From Chloroflexota bacterium (GTDB taxonomy: Bacteria > Chloroflexota > Anaerolineae > Anaerolineales > VGOW01): 46,119 nucleotides of DNA. Made by a program: the position numbers and the translations under genes. Position 1 is the stretch's first letter. Every line of letters begins with the position of its first letter. A model generated the notes under the pieces. The model was not told where the DNA came from and did not search any database. It saw only the letters and a list, made by a program, of their open reading frames with translations. Of the stretch, positions 17,599-25,547 are shown one piece after another. Location of the stretch: positions 1-46,119 of the forward strand of contig JACPWC010000123.1 in the NCBI GenBank assembly GCA_016197225.1, given 5' to 3'.

Positions 17599-17931
17599 AT
17601 GGACACTTTCGACAGCCTGAAGCAAGTTCTGGATGAGTGTGAGCGAAAAGAGAACGGCGTCTTCGCTTCCGACATCGCCGCCCTGCCGGAGAGCCTGCGC
17701 GCCGCCCTCAACAAGATCATGCGCCAGACTTCGATGACCTTGAGCGACTTGAAAGCCGAGCTTGGCCTGGAGCTTGAGCCGGCGCGCCTGCTTGCCAACC
17801 TGATGATCGAAAAAGGATTCCTGAAACTCTCCGCCCGCCAGCCCGAAAACGACACTGCTTACGAAGCGCATCTGGCCCGCAAACGCGGCAGCACCGCCCC
17901 GCTCAAAATCTGGCAGGCGATTGACGAGTGA
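17599..17931 (+). CDS. Small winged-helix-like protein
   Basis: A 110-residue soluble protein starting at ATG 17599. The middle (about residues 35-90) reads like a winged helix: SLRAALNKIMRQTSMTLSDLKAELGLELEPARLLANLMIEKGFLKL, which is helix, helix, recognition-like helix, then a strand. The C-terminus is basic (LARKRGSTAPLK). There is no strong ribosome-binding site. It may bind DNA or be a protein-interaction module; no family can be named. It is followed after 45 bp by the HD-domain hydrolase in the same direction, so the two may form one transcript. Confidence 0.65.
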   Translation: MDTFDSLKQVLDECERKENGVFASDIAALPESLRAALNKIMRQTSMTLSDLKAELGLELEPARLLANLMIEKGFLKLSARQPENDTAYEAHLARKRGSTAPLKIWQAIDE

Positions 17932-17976
17932 TGGCGGCCTGGGCGTTCTTGCCTGCTTTGAACGCGGATAATCAAC

Positions 17977-18543
17977 ATGACCCTCAGCAAACGATTTGAA
18001 GACGCGCTGGCCTTTGCCTTTCAACTGCACAACGGCCAGACGCGCAAGGCCACTGCGGTTCCCTATATCTCTCATTTGCTGGCCGTAACCAGCCTGGTGC
18101 TGGAGAATGGCGGCGACGAGGATGAAGCGATTGCGGCTTTGCTTCACGACGCCGTCGAAGATCAGGGCGGGGCCGCCGCCCGCGAACAAATTCGCCGGCG
18201 GTTTGGCGAGCGAGTGGCCGAGATTGTGGACGGTTGCACCGACACCGACTCTTCGCCCAAGCCGCCGTGGCGGGCGCGCAAGGAGGCCTACCTCGCCCAC
18301 CTGCCCAGCGCCCCTGAGTCGGTTCGGCTGGTGTCGGCCGCCGACAAAGTGCATAACGCGCGCTCGATTCTGAGCGACTATCGCCAGCAGGGTGAAGCCT
18401 TATGGAGCCGCTTTCAGGGCGGCAAAGCGGGGACGTTGTGGTATTACCGGACGCTGGCCGAAACGTTTCGTTCTCTTGGCCCGACCCGGCTAGCCGATGA
18501 ACTGACGAGGGTGGTGGGAGAGATTGAGGGGCTGGTGGAGTAG
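17977..18543 (+). CDS. HD-domain phosphohydrolase, MESH1/SpoT hydrolase-like
   Basis: A 188-residue stand-alone HD hydrolase. The metal ligands match those of MESH1 and of the hydrolase half of Rel/SpoT: H33 (PYISHLLAV), H57-D58 and E61-D62 (ALLHDAVED), and D123 (SAADKVHNARSIL). It has no synthetase domain. By family knowledge such small enzymes remove the 3'-pyrophosphate of (p)ppGpp or the 2'-phosphate of NADPH, both Mn-dependent; the substrate here is not settled by sequence. The ATG at 17977 is the only good start. It ends 6 bp before the converging dinB gene. Confidence 0.85.
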   Translation: MTLSKRFEDALAFAFQLHNGQTRKATAVPYISHLLAVTSLVLENGGDEDEAIAALLHDAVEDQGGAAAREQIRRRFGERVAEIVDGCTDTDSSPKPPWRARKEAYLAHLPSAPESVRLVSAADKVHNARSILSDYRQQGEALWSRFQGGKAGTLWYYRTLAETFRSLGPTRLADELTRVVGEIEGLVE

Positions 18544-18549
18544 GGGCGG

Positions 18550-19749
18550 TTACTGCCTGCTTTCACGCGAAGCGTCATCCTTTAATTGGCTCGCTCTTTG
18601 CACCGCTCGACTGCCGAAGCGCTCGCGCAGGTCGTCAATTGTGTTTTGCAGTCGCCGCTTCTTCTCCGAGCCATCGTCCAAAAGGCTCAACTGTTGAGCC
18701 GGGTTCCCCAAACCAGTGACGGCCACCCCCAGAAGTCGAACGGCCTTGCCCGGTCGCCATACCTCGTCAAAGAGTCGCAGGACGGCATTGTAAATCTCGT
18801 CGCCCTGATCAGTCGGCTGACTCAGAGTCGTCTGACGGCTGAGGGTGGTGAAGTCGGGCCAGCGCAATTTGAGTTTGACGGTTGTCCCGCTCAGTTCCGA
18901 CTGGCGCAAACGGCGGCCCACCTGATCCGAGAGATCGCGCAGGGTGTCGCGCAGAGCCTTGCCGCCCTTCACGTCGCGCACAAAGGTGGTCTCCTGGCTG
19001 ATGGACTTGGCTTCGTGGCCGGTGACGACGGGGCGGTCGTCGAGGCCGCGGGCGCGGGCGGCGATCTCAGCGCCCATCTTGCCGAAGCGGCGAGCCAGGT
19101 CGGCTTCCGGCCAGCGGGCGATGTCGCCGATGGTGTGCAGGCCGAGCCGGGCGAGGGCCTCGGCGGTTTTCGGCCCCACGCCCCACAGCGCCTGAACCGG
19201 GAGCGGGGCGAGGAAGGAGGCTTCCTGGCCCGGCGGCACGACCCTGATCGCGTTGGGGTAGCCGCCGGTTTTGTTGGCGGCCTTGCCCACGTCGGTGGCG
19301 ATCTTGGCGATGAGCTTGTTGGTCGCCACGCCGACCGAGCACGGCAGGCCGAGTTCGTCGCGGATGAGCGTTTGCAATTTCCGGGCCAATGTTTCGCCCG
19401 ATTGCGGCAGGTCGCTCATGTCGAGAAAGGCTTCGTCAATCGAGATTTGCTCGACGAGAGGCGTCAGCTTGCCCAGCCGCTCCATCACTTTCTGCGAGAT
19501 GGTTTGATAGACGCGGTGACGTGAGGGGACGATGAGCAGGCCGGGACAAAGTTTGACGGCGCGGCTCATGGGCATGGCCGAGCGCACGCCAAACTGCCGG
19601 GCGGCGTAGGAACACGAGGCTACCACGCCGCGCTCGCCGGGCTTGCCGCCAACGGCGAAAGCCTTGCCGCGCAGACCCGGGTCGCGCTCTTCTTCGACGG
19701 CGCAGAAGAAGGCGTCGAGATCGAGGTGGAGAATTTTGCGATGCTTCAC
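18550..19749 (-). CDS. dinB: DNA polymerase IV (Y-family)
   Basis: A 399-residue Y-family translesion polymerase. The catalytic metal ligands are D10 (HLDLDAFF) and D105-E106 (SIDEAFLD); the fingers motif YQTISQ follows SRHRVY, with ASCSYAARQFGV earlier. The thumb has WGVGPKTAEALARLG (helix-hairpin-helix type) and the little finger domain is complete. A beta-clamp-binding motif, QLSLLDD, is near residue 360. It copies damaged DNA without proofreading, probably on SOS-type induction, though no LexA box could be identified in the 65-bp upstream gap (19750-19814). The start is ATG at 19749. Confidence 0.95.
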   Translation of the reverse strand: MKHRKILHLDLDAFFCAVEEERDPGLRGKAFAVGGKPGERGVVASCSYAARQFGVRSAMPMSRAVKLCPGLLIVPSRHRVYQTISQKVMERLGKLTPLVEQISIDEAFLDMSDLPQSGETLARKLQTLIRDELGLPCSVGVATNKLIAKIATDVGKAANKTGGYPNAIRVVPPGQEASFLAPLPVQALWGVGPKTAEALARLGLHTIGDIARWPEADLARRFGKMGAEIAARARGLDDRPVVTGHEAKSISQETTFVRDVKGGKALRDTLRDLSDQVGRRLRQSELSGTTVKLKLRWPDFTTLSRQTTLSQPTDQGDEIYNAVLRLFDEVWRPGKAVRLLGVAVTGLGNPAQQLSLLDDGSEKKRRLQNTIDDLRERFGSRAVQRASQLKDDASRESRQ

Positions 19750-19814
19750 AGGAAGTATGTAACCGTTTCGATTATACTCGGCCCATCCAACCTCAATACC
19801 ACAAAGGTTCTTTC

Positions 19815-21533
19815 ATGTCCCGCCTTGCCTCTATTCAGCGCGCCGCCTCTTCCCCGGCCCGGATTCCCTTCATCATCATTGTAGTCGCCGTCGCGGCCCT
19901 GGCCGTCTGGTTCCTCTGGCCCTCACCCGTTGAATTTCCGATGGATGACACTTACATCCACTTCGTCTACGCCCAAAATCTGGTGGAGCATCGAACGCTC
20001 ATGTTCAACTCGCCGAGCGAAACGGGCGTGGGGACTACCAGCCTGTTATGGGTGTCGCTGATCGCGGGCGGCTGGGCGCTAGGCGTGCCGATGGCGCTCA
20101 CCACCAAAGCCCTGGGCCTGGCCTCGCTCGCCGTCGTCGGCGTTGCGGTGTATCTGTTGCTGTCCCCCGCCTGGAAATCGCTCCCGGCGCTAATCACGGC
20201 GTTGCTGATCGTCTTATCCGGGCACATGATCTGGTTTGCCCTGAGCGGCATGGAAACAGTGATGTTCCTGGCGCTGGCCCTGCTGGCCCTGCTGGCTTAT
20301 CGCTCTGAGCACTGGGTCTGGCTGGGCGTCCTGCTCGGGTTGTTGCCCCTCACCCGGCCCGAAGGGCTGGCGCTGGCGGCGGCCATCGGAGTCGTGGAGT
20401 TGTGGCGGCACAAACGACTCACGCGCGGCCTCCTCATCGCCGCCGGTTTATGCCTCATCCTCTGCGCTCCCTGGTTCGCTTATTTGTTGTGGCGCACCGG
20501 CCACATCTTGCCCACCAGCGGCCTGGGTCGGCAGGCCACCATCCAACTTGGCCTGAGCCTGGTTCTGGAAAGAAGCGGGGCGCTGGCCGTGCTGGGCCGC
20601 ATCCCTGGTTTGATTTACGTGAGCTTGTGGATCGTCTATTTGTTTGAGTTCGTGCTGGGCGGCATGGCCCTGCCGCCGCCGCACATTTCAATTGGCGGCC
20701 AGGTGGGCAACGCTAATTACACGGTGTCGGTCTGGGCCATCGTCGGGCTGGTGACAGTGATCGTTCCCTTGCTGTGGCGGGCCGGACGGAAAGTGGCGGC
20801 TCACCCGAAATGGCCGGGCTGGATTCAAGATGAGGCCCGTCGCCCGCTGATCGTTTTTTTGATCTGGCTGATCCTGCACAACCTGAGCTACATTTTCTTT
20901 CTGCCGATTCCGGGAACGGCCAGCCGTTATGGAGCGATCAATCACCTTGCCCTCTGGCTGGGATTGACGTGGGGGCTGTTGAGTTTTGTGGGAAGCCGCC
21001 GCTGGTTATGGCTGGCCGCCGGCCTGGCCCTCATCGCCACTGCCAACACCATGTACTGGAACGATGTCTACGACGCGAATCTCGATCACATGCAGCGCGT
21101 GCGGATTCGCTCGGCGGCTCTTCTGCGCGAGAGATTCCTGGCTGAGCAGTGCGCCGCTTTCGACATCGGGGCCTTGCGATATTACAGCCGGCGGCCTCTC
21201 GTTGACCTGGGTGGCCTGATTGACCCGGCCCTGGGTGAGTGGTTTCGAGCCGGTGAGTTGGATCGCTATCTGATGGAACGTGGCGTGACCTGCGTCTTCT
21301 TGCCGGGCCGCGCCGGGGCGGTCAGCGAGGGCTGGTTTGATTTTGCGGCCTACATGGGTTTGGGCACGTCGCCTTTGTTTTCAACCTGCCAACTGGAGGT
21401 AATCGAAATTGATTACGACCGCTGGTTGCTTGGCTACCTGCCCACCAACAACTATCAGGCCAGCGTCACGGTCTACCGCCTCACGCCGGGCGAGCCTGCC
21501 TCTGCCGGCGGAGCCATTCTGCCATGCCCGTGA
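19815..21533 (+). CDS. GT-C family membrane glycosyltransferase-like protein
   Basis: A 572-residue polytopic membrane protein. After the first helix (about 18-38) comes the acidic GT-C motif in PMDDTYIHFVYAQNL, the place of the catalytic Asp in arabinosyl-/mannosyl-type transferases that use polyprenyl-phosphate sugars. A long series of hydrophobic helices runs to about residue 430, and a soluble extracytoplasmic domain ends the protein (VDLGGLIDPALGEWF). The pattern DDTYI-x3-YA-x-NL is shared by a bacterial family related to actinobacterial arabinofuranosyltransferases. Donor and acceptor are unknown. ATG 19815 has AAGG about 8 nt upstream; a TATACT hexamer lies at 19773-19778. Confidence 0.82.
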   Translation: MSRLASIQRAASSPARIPFIIIVVAVAALAVWFLWPSPVEFPMDDTYIHFVYAQNLVEHRTLMFNSPSETGVGTTSLLWVSLIAGGWALGVPMALTTKALGLASLAVVGVAVYLLLSPAWKSLPALITALLIVLSGHMIWFALSGMETVMFLALALLALLAYRSEHWVWLGVLLGLLPLTRPEGLALAAAIGVVELWRHKRLTRGLLIAAGLCLILCAPWFAYLLWRTGHILPTSGLGRQATIQLGLSLVLERSGALAVLGRIPGLIYVSLWIVYLFEFVLGGMALPPPHISIGGQVGNANYTVSVWAIVGLVTVIVPLLWRAGRKVAAHPKWPGWIQDEARRPLIVFLIWLILHNLSYIFFLPIPGTASRYGAINHLALWLGLTWGLLSFVGSRRWLWLAAGLALIATANTMYWNDVYDANLDHMQRVRIRSAALLRERFLAEQCAAFDIGALRYYSRRPLVDLGGLIDPALGEWFRAGELDRYLMERGVTCVFLPGRAGAVSEGWFDFAAYMGLGTSPLFSTCQLEVIEIDYDRWLLGYLPTNNYQASVTVYRLTPGEPASAGGAILPCP

Positions 21534-21542
21534 TGTTTCATG

Positions 21543-22259
21543 CTACGGCTTTAGCCGATCATAAACACTTTGCGCCCAGTTGAGCATCGCCTGTTGGTCG
21601 GCCTCAGTCGGCTGGCCGCTCCCGTTGCCGCTGAAGGTCAGCACGATCGTCATGGCGTCGGCCACTGCCGGGTCTCGCATCTCAATCACCACCGAGCCAA
21701 ACGACTTGGCCCACTGCTTAAACTGCGTCAGCTCGTCATCGGTCAACGTGCCGAGCGGGTAGGCCGTGCTTGGGGCGCACGAACCGGCCTGCGCCTGACC
21801 GCTCACCACCACCACCAGATCGTCGCAAAACCCGGCGAAGCCGCCCTCGCGGTGCCAGGTCAGAGTCGCCGCCGCCGAGGCCACCGCGCTGCCGCTCTCG
21901 TTGGTGTGATATTCGTACTGCTCTCCGTTCGCTTCCAGAATGATTCTGAATCCGGGCGTGATGGCTTGCGCGCACCGGGCGTTAGGATACGAAATGCCCA
22001 GGCACGAATCCGGCCATTGAACCGCCTCGACGCTTACCACCTTGATCTCGTCCACCCGGATGCCAAATGCCTCAGCCAGGGCGTTGATCGCGGCCAGCTG
22101 CGCCGGGGGCAAATCCACCGGGATATGAGTCTCGGTGGGCGCGGGCGATGTTGAAGTCGGCGGCGGCTGGGTGGGCAGAGGCGTGGGCTGTAAAGCCGGG
22201 CCGCCGCAGGCGGCGGCCAAAACCGCAATCAAAACGAGACCAAACATTATTTTCTTCAT
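21543..22259 (-). CDS. Secreted lipoprotein of unknown function
   Basis: A 238-residue lipoprotein. The signal peptide is MKKIMFGLVLIAVLAAAC with lipidated C18, followed by a Pro/Thr linker (ALQPTPLPTQPPPTSTSPAP). The folded part holds paired segments (WPDSCLGISYPNARCAQAITPGFRIILEANG and LTWHREGGFAGFCDDLVVVVSG). The first of these, with 'WPDSCLG', is a recurrent secreted-domain pattern in this kind of genome, but no enzymatic role is known to me. ATG 22259 is chosen because GGAG lies 8 nt before it and the signal peptide starts there; the longer upstream frame runs through pyrD antisense. It is divergent from pyrD. Confidence 0.82.
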   Translation of the reverse strand: MKKIMFGLVLIAVLAAACGGPALQPTPLPTQPPPTSTSPAPTETHIPVDLPPAQLAAINALAEAFGIRVDEIKVVSVEAVQWPDSCLGISYPNARCAQAITPGFRIILEANGEQYEYHTNESGSAVASAAATLTWHREGGFAGFCDDLVVVVSGQAQAGSCAPSTAYPLGTLTDDELTQFKQWAKSFGSVVIEMRDPAVADAMTIVLTFSGNGSGQPTEADQQAMLNWAQSVYDRLKP

Positions 22260-22340
22260 GACAATATCTCCATTCCAACGACAAAGACGCGGACGCGCCG
22301 CGAAGAGTTCCTGGTGTCCGAGTCCCTGCTTGCCCAATGA

Positions 22341-22346
22341 TACAAT
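22341..22346 (+). promoter_or_regulatory. -10 element for leaderless pyrD mRNA
   Basis: TACAAT at 22341-22346 ends 6 nt before the pyrD ATG (22353), and there is no Shine-Dalgarno sequence in the 6-nt gap, so the mRNA would start at or beside the start codon. No clear -35 hexamer is seen. Confidence 0.45.
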
Positions 22347-22352
22347 CGCCGC

Positions 22353-23408
22353 ATGTACCGCCTCCTCCGGCCCGCCCTCTTCGCCCTCGACCCCGAACGC
22401 GCCCACCAACTGACACTCCGCCTGCTGGCCCTGCCGGTTGCGCCGCTCCTCGCTCGCCTGTTTGACTTTTCGGATCCGCGCCTGGCCGTCTCGGCCTTCG
22501 GGTTGACGTTTCGCAACCCGGTGGGGCTGGCCGCCGGTTACGACAAGAATGGCCTTGCGCTCCGCGGCCTGGCTATGCTCGGCTTCGGCCACATTGAAGC
22601 TGGAACCGTCACGCGCACGCCTCAACCCGGCAACCCGCGCCCGCGTCTCTTCCGCCTGCCCGCCGACGAAGCATTGATCAATCGCATGGGTTTCCCGAAC
22701 GATGGCGTCCGAGACCTGACAAGTCTTAGAGACCTGTCAGGTCTGCCGTGTCGGCTCGGCGTGAACATTGGCAAGAGCAAAGACACCCCGCTTGAACAGG
22801 CCGCCGACGATTATTGCGCCTTGCTCAAGCAGGTTGCGCCTTACGCCGATTACGTTGCCCTCAACCTCAGTTCCCCCAACACGCCCGGCCTGCGCCAACT
22901 GCAAACCAAGACTTACATCGCCGACCTGCTGGGGCAAGTGGCGGCGGCGCGAGATGAATTGACCAAGCGTAAGCCGGTGCTGATCAAGATCGCGCCCGAT
23001 CTCTCCTGGCCGGAACTGGATGACATTCTTGAAGCCGTTGTCGCCAACAAGCTGGACGGCATCATCGCCACGAACACGACCATCAGCCGCGAAGGCTTGC
23101 GCTCACCATTGAAAGCAGAGTCGGGCGGCCTGAGCGGTCAGCCCTTGCGAACGCGCTCCACCGAAATTATCCGCTACATTCACCAGCACACCGAAGGCAA
23201 ACTGCCCATCGTCGGCGTGGGCGGCATCAACAGCGCCGAGGCCGCGCTGGAAAAACTGCGCGCCGGGGCGACGCTGCTTCAAATATACACCGGCTTGATT
23301 TACGAAGGGCCGGGGTTGGTGGCGGCGATTAATCGCGGGATTACAATGAGCCAGATCGACTCATCAAACGTCAAGCGTCAAACGTCAAAAATCACTCGTC
23401 ACGATTGA
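22353..23408 (+). CDS. pyrD: Dihydroorotate dehydrogenase (quinone), class 2
   Basis: A 351-residue class 2 dihydroorotate dehydrogenase, the membrane-associated FMN enzyme that oxidises dihydroorotate to orotate in pyrimidine synthesis and reduces quinone. The N-terminal amphipathic helices (MYRLLRPALFALDPERAHQL) form the quinone tunnel. NPVGLAAGYDKNG, EAGTVTRTPQPGNPRPRLFR, INRMGF and LNLSSPNTPGLRQLQ (catalytic Ser at 173-174) are typical, as are GGLSGQPL and VGVGGINSAEAA. Two repeats are built into the protein: a palindromic element encodes residues 120-131 between INRMGF and GVNIGK, and a 7-bp array encodes the last 15 residues or so. The enzyme is otherwise complete, so these insertions are probably tolerated. 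Confidence 0.95.
   Translation: MYRLLRPALFALDPERAHQLTLRLLALPVAPLLARLFDFSDPRLAVSAFGLTFRNPVGLAAGYDKNGLALRGLAMLGFGHIEAGTVTRTPQPGNPRPRLFRLPADEALINRMGFPNDGVRDLTSLRDLSGLPCRLGVNIGKSKDTPLEQAADDYCALLKQVAPYADYVALNLSSPNTPGLRQLQTKTYIADLLGQVAAARDELTKRKPVLIKIAPDLSWPELDDILEAVVANKLDGIIATNTTISREGLRSPLKAESGGLSGQPLRTRSTEIIRYIHQHTEGKLPIVGVGGINSAEAALEKLRAGATLLQIYTGLIYEGPGLVAAINRGITMSQIDSSNVKRQTSKITRHD
22712..22744. repeat. 15-3-15 palindromic element, copy 2 (inside pyrD)
   Basis: Arms agacctgacaagtct (22712-22726) and agacctgtcaggtct (22730-22744) pair at 14 of 15 positions around a 3-bp spacer. It is read in the same frame as copy 1 and gives RDLTSLRDLSGL, nearly the same peptide pattern. The single mismatch leaves a G-T type pair in RNA. 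Confidence 0.9.
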
Positions 23409-23428
23409 CGTTTCACGTTTGGCGTTTT
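23366..23428. repeat. 7-bp repeat array over pyrD 3' end, possible terminator
   Basis: Nine heptamers in register: AAACGTC, AAGCGTC, AAACGTC, AAAAATC, ACTCGTC, ACGATTG, ACGTTTC, ACGTTTG, GCGTTTT. The first half is AAACGTC-like, the second half is its reverse complement, so the array can fold into an imperfect hairpin ending in a T run (23424-23430). It encodes the end of PyrD (NVKRQTSKITRHD), contains its TGA stop (23406-23408), and may terminate pyrD and the converging methyltransferase gene. Confidence 0.8.
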
Positions 23429-24306
23429 TACTTGACTGCCCACAAATACATCAACGCTGTGCGCTCAACCGACTGCCCCGCTTCAACTAACGGGCGCAGG
23501 TGCGCCGTGAACCGCTCGGCCTCTTCGGGCGTCAGGGCTTCGGCCATCGCTTCGGCGGTAGAGGGGATTTTCGGATTGCCCACGAACTGCAAAAACTTCT
23601 CCCAACTGTGGCTCTCGCCGCCAAACGCAATCTTGGCCTGCAGTTCTATTTCGATAGATTTGAAGCCCGCTTTCTCCGTAAACCTCAGCATGTCGCGCTC
23701 GTCGAAGTCCAGCATCGGGTCGCTGTCGGGCGGTTGTAGGCGGAGATTCACAGCCTGCACTTTGGCGGCGATGTCCGCCACCGGCGTCACGTCGTAACTG
23801 GAAAACCAGCCCGGCGGCGGCGGCCAGCCAAAGCGGTTGATCGGCTCGAAGATCGAGAGGCGGCCTCCCGGTTTAAGGGCGCGATAGAACTCATTGAAGG
23901 ATTGTTGCTTGGAGGCGACGTAGATCAACACCGAACGGGTGGTGACGGCGTCCACAGAGGAGTTGGGGATGGCCGAGAGGTCGTCGGCAGAGGCGCGAAG
24001 GAAGCGGCATCTATCCAGCACGCCCATCTCACGAGCCAGGGCTTCGATGTGATCCAGCAAGTCTTGTGAGATGTCGCTGAAGATGACTTGGCTATCTCTG
24101 ACTTTCTCCAGCGCGCCAAAGGCGATGAGGCCGTCGCCACTGCCCACGTCGAGCAAGGTTTCGCCGTCGTTCAGCTTGGCATTGCTTAACACCTTGTCGC
24201 GCACCGGGTACAAAAACTTCAGCACCTTCTTCATTCGTTCAGGATCGTCGTTGTGCCGGCGATGCAAAAGCCAGCGCGCCCAATGGTCTTGTGTGGATTC
24301 GGTCAT
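23428..24306 (-). CDS. Class I SAM-dependent methyltransferase
   Basis: A 292-residue Rossmann-type methyltransferase. SAM motif I is LLDVGSGDGLIAFGAL, followed by an acidic post-I end (IFSDIS), motif III region ASADDLSAIPNSSVDAVTTRSVLIYV, and LKPGGRLSIFEPINRFG. The C-terminal half is helical and not assigned. The substrate is unknown; small molecules or natural products are possible. ATG 24306 overlaps the stop of the MFS gene in an ATGA junction, so it is the last gene of a coupled operon with that transporter, the ChrB-like protein and the V4R protein. Its stop touches the pyrD repeat array. Confidence 0.88.
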   Translation of the reverse strand: MTESTQDHWARWLLHRRHNDDPERMKKVLKFLYPVRDKVLSNAKLNDGETLLDVGSGDGLIAFGALEKVRDSQVIFSDISQDLLDHIEALAREMGVLDRCRFLRASADDLSAIPNSSVDAVTTRSVLIYVASKQQSFNEFYRALKPGGRLSIFEPINRFGWPPPPGWFSSYDVTPVADIAAKVQAVNLRLQPPDSDPMLDFDERDMLRFTEKAGFKSIEIELQAKIAFGGESHSWEKFLQFVGNPKIPSTAEAMAEALTPEEAERFTAHLRPLVEAGQSVERTALMYLWAVK

Positions 24307-25547
24307 GTCTCCTCCGGCGGCTTGAGCGAGCGAAAACTTTGATAGAGCGAAAGATCGTAGACGATCTTGAGGCCGCCGGCCAGGAAGAATGGCGCACTGA
24401 GCAACGACGCGCCGAGAAGCGCGCCGGTGACGAGCGGCGCGGCGGCGCTACCCAGGGTGCGAACAATGGAGGTCACTCCAGCGGCGGCTGAACGTTCGTC
24501 GGGAGCGACGACGGCCATTGTATACGACTGGCGAGTCGGCACGTCCATTTGCGAGATGCTGAAGCGGGCGAGAAGGACAGCAATCGCCAGCGGCAAGTTG
24601 GGCATGAGCGGCACGAGCATAAGCAGAACGTTGGACGGGATGTGTGTCCAAACCATCGTGTTGATGAGGCCGAAGCGGGCCGCCATCCGCGCCGCCGCCA
24701 GCGCCGACAGCCCGGCAAAGATGTTGGCTCCAAAGAAGATGCCGCCCAACAGAGCCGGTTGAACGCCCCAGCGCGCGTTGAACCAGTAGGCAATCAAACT
24801 TTGCACCACCAGGCCGCCCCCAAACGCGTCGAGCGCAAACAGCGCCGAGAGTTTGAAGACGACGTGGCGCGAGCGGTGCAGGCCGAAACCTTTGTAGGGC
24901 AAATTGGCAATTTGCCCCACTTCAACGACAGAAGAGAGTCTGCTGAACAGGACTCCCAACACCAAGCCGAGCAGGGCGTAGCCGACGACGACGGCGCGAT
25001 AACTTTCCAGGGGTGAGCCGCCAGCCCGTTGGATGGCCCCGGCCAGCCCGCCGCCGCTCAACGCGCCGAGGGCGGTGAGGAATGAACCGGCGAGTTGATA
25101 CCAGGCGAATGTCTGCGTGCGTTGTTTGTCGGGGACGATGTGCGAGAGCGCGGCCTGCTCAATCGAAAGGAACGCGCCGACTTCGTTGCCGCTGGGGCTG
25201 AGGGTGCCGACGATGGCGGCCAGGGTGAGCAAAAGGAAGTTGCCCGTCAGGGCAAAGGCCGCCCCGGCAAAGACCATCAACCCTGCGCCCAGCATCAGCA
25301 CCCGCCGCCGCCCGAGGCGGTCGGCTACATTCGTGATCCACAACGAGACGGCGGTGTCCCCGACAAGAGTCCAAGTGAGCAGAACGCCAATTTGAGTCTC
25401 ATTCAGTCCAAGCTGGGCCAGGTAGAGCGCCAGCACGACCGAGAGGAAGCCGTAGGCGAACAGGCGCACCATGCGCGTGGCGAAGAGCAGGCGGCCATCG
25501 GGAGTGAGGGTGCGGAGAATTTGCAGTTCGGAGAGTTGGAGGGCCAC
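24303..25547 (-). CDS. Major facilitator superfamily transporter
   Basis: A 414-residue transporter with about twelve helices in two six-helix halves. The first half has the loop 2-3 signature in ITNVADRLGRRRVLML; the second has MDVPTRQSYTMAVVAPDERSAAAG, which is found in multidrug-efflux-like MFS proteins. The start is taken as GTG 25547, sharing its first base with the TAG stop of the ChrB-like gene (TAGTG); a longer frame exists to 25628 but overlaps that gene. A perfect palindrome at 24897-24917 is inserted in frame in the central loop and gives GQIANLPY. Its 3' end overlaps the methyltransferase start. The substrate is unknown; linkage to a chromate-resistance-type protein hints at an oxyanion or a toxic compound, without proof. 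Confidence 0.88.
   Translation of the reverse strand: MALQLSELQILRTLTPDGRLLFATRMVRLFAYGFLSVVLALYLAQLGLNETQIGVLLTWTLVGDTAVSLWITNVADRLGRRRVLMLGAGLMVFAGAAFALTGNFLLLTLAAIVGTLSPSGNEVGAFLSIEQAALSHIVPDKQRTQTFAWYQLAGSFLTALGALSGGGLAGAIQRAGGSPLESYRAVVVGYALLGLVLGVLFSRLSSVVEVGQIANLPYKGFGLHRSRHVVFKLSALFALDAFGGGLVVQSLIAYWFNARWGVQPALLGGIFFGANIFAGLSALAAARMAARFGLINTMVWTHIPSNVLLMLVPLMPNLPLAIAVLLARFSISQMDVPTRQSYTMAVVAPDERSAAAGVTSIVRTLGSAAAPLVTGALLGASLLSAPFFLAGGLKIVYDLSLYQSFRSLKPPEET
24897..24917. repeat. In-frame 21-bp palindrome inside MFS gene
   Basis: Arms gggcaaattg (24897-24906) and caatttgccc (24908-24917) are perfect inverted repeats around a single G. On the minus strand it encodes GQIANLPY within the hydrophilic loop between the two halves of the transporter. 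It is distinct in sequence from the 15-3-15 element. Confidence 0.8.

Noticed and set aside
19750-19814. LexA-type operator upstream of dinB
   Set aside because: No clear known SOS-box palindrome is present in this short gap; the TATACT there fits better as the -10 of the plus-strand gene.
22260-22625. 122-codon N-terminal extension of the lipoprotein at 21543
   Set aside because: It is antisense to pyrD and would bury a perfect lipoprotein signal peptide in the middle of the chain.
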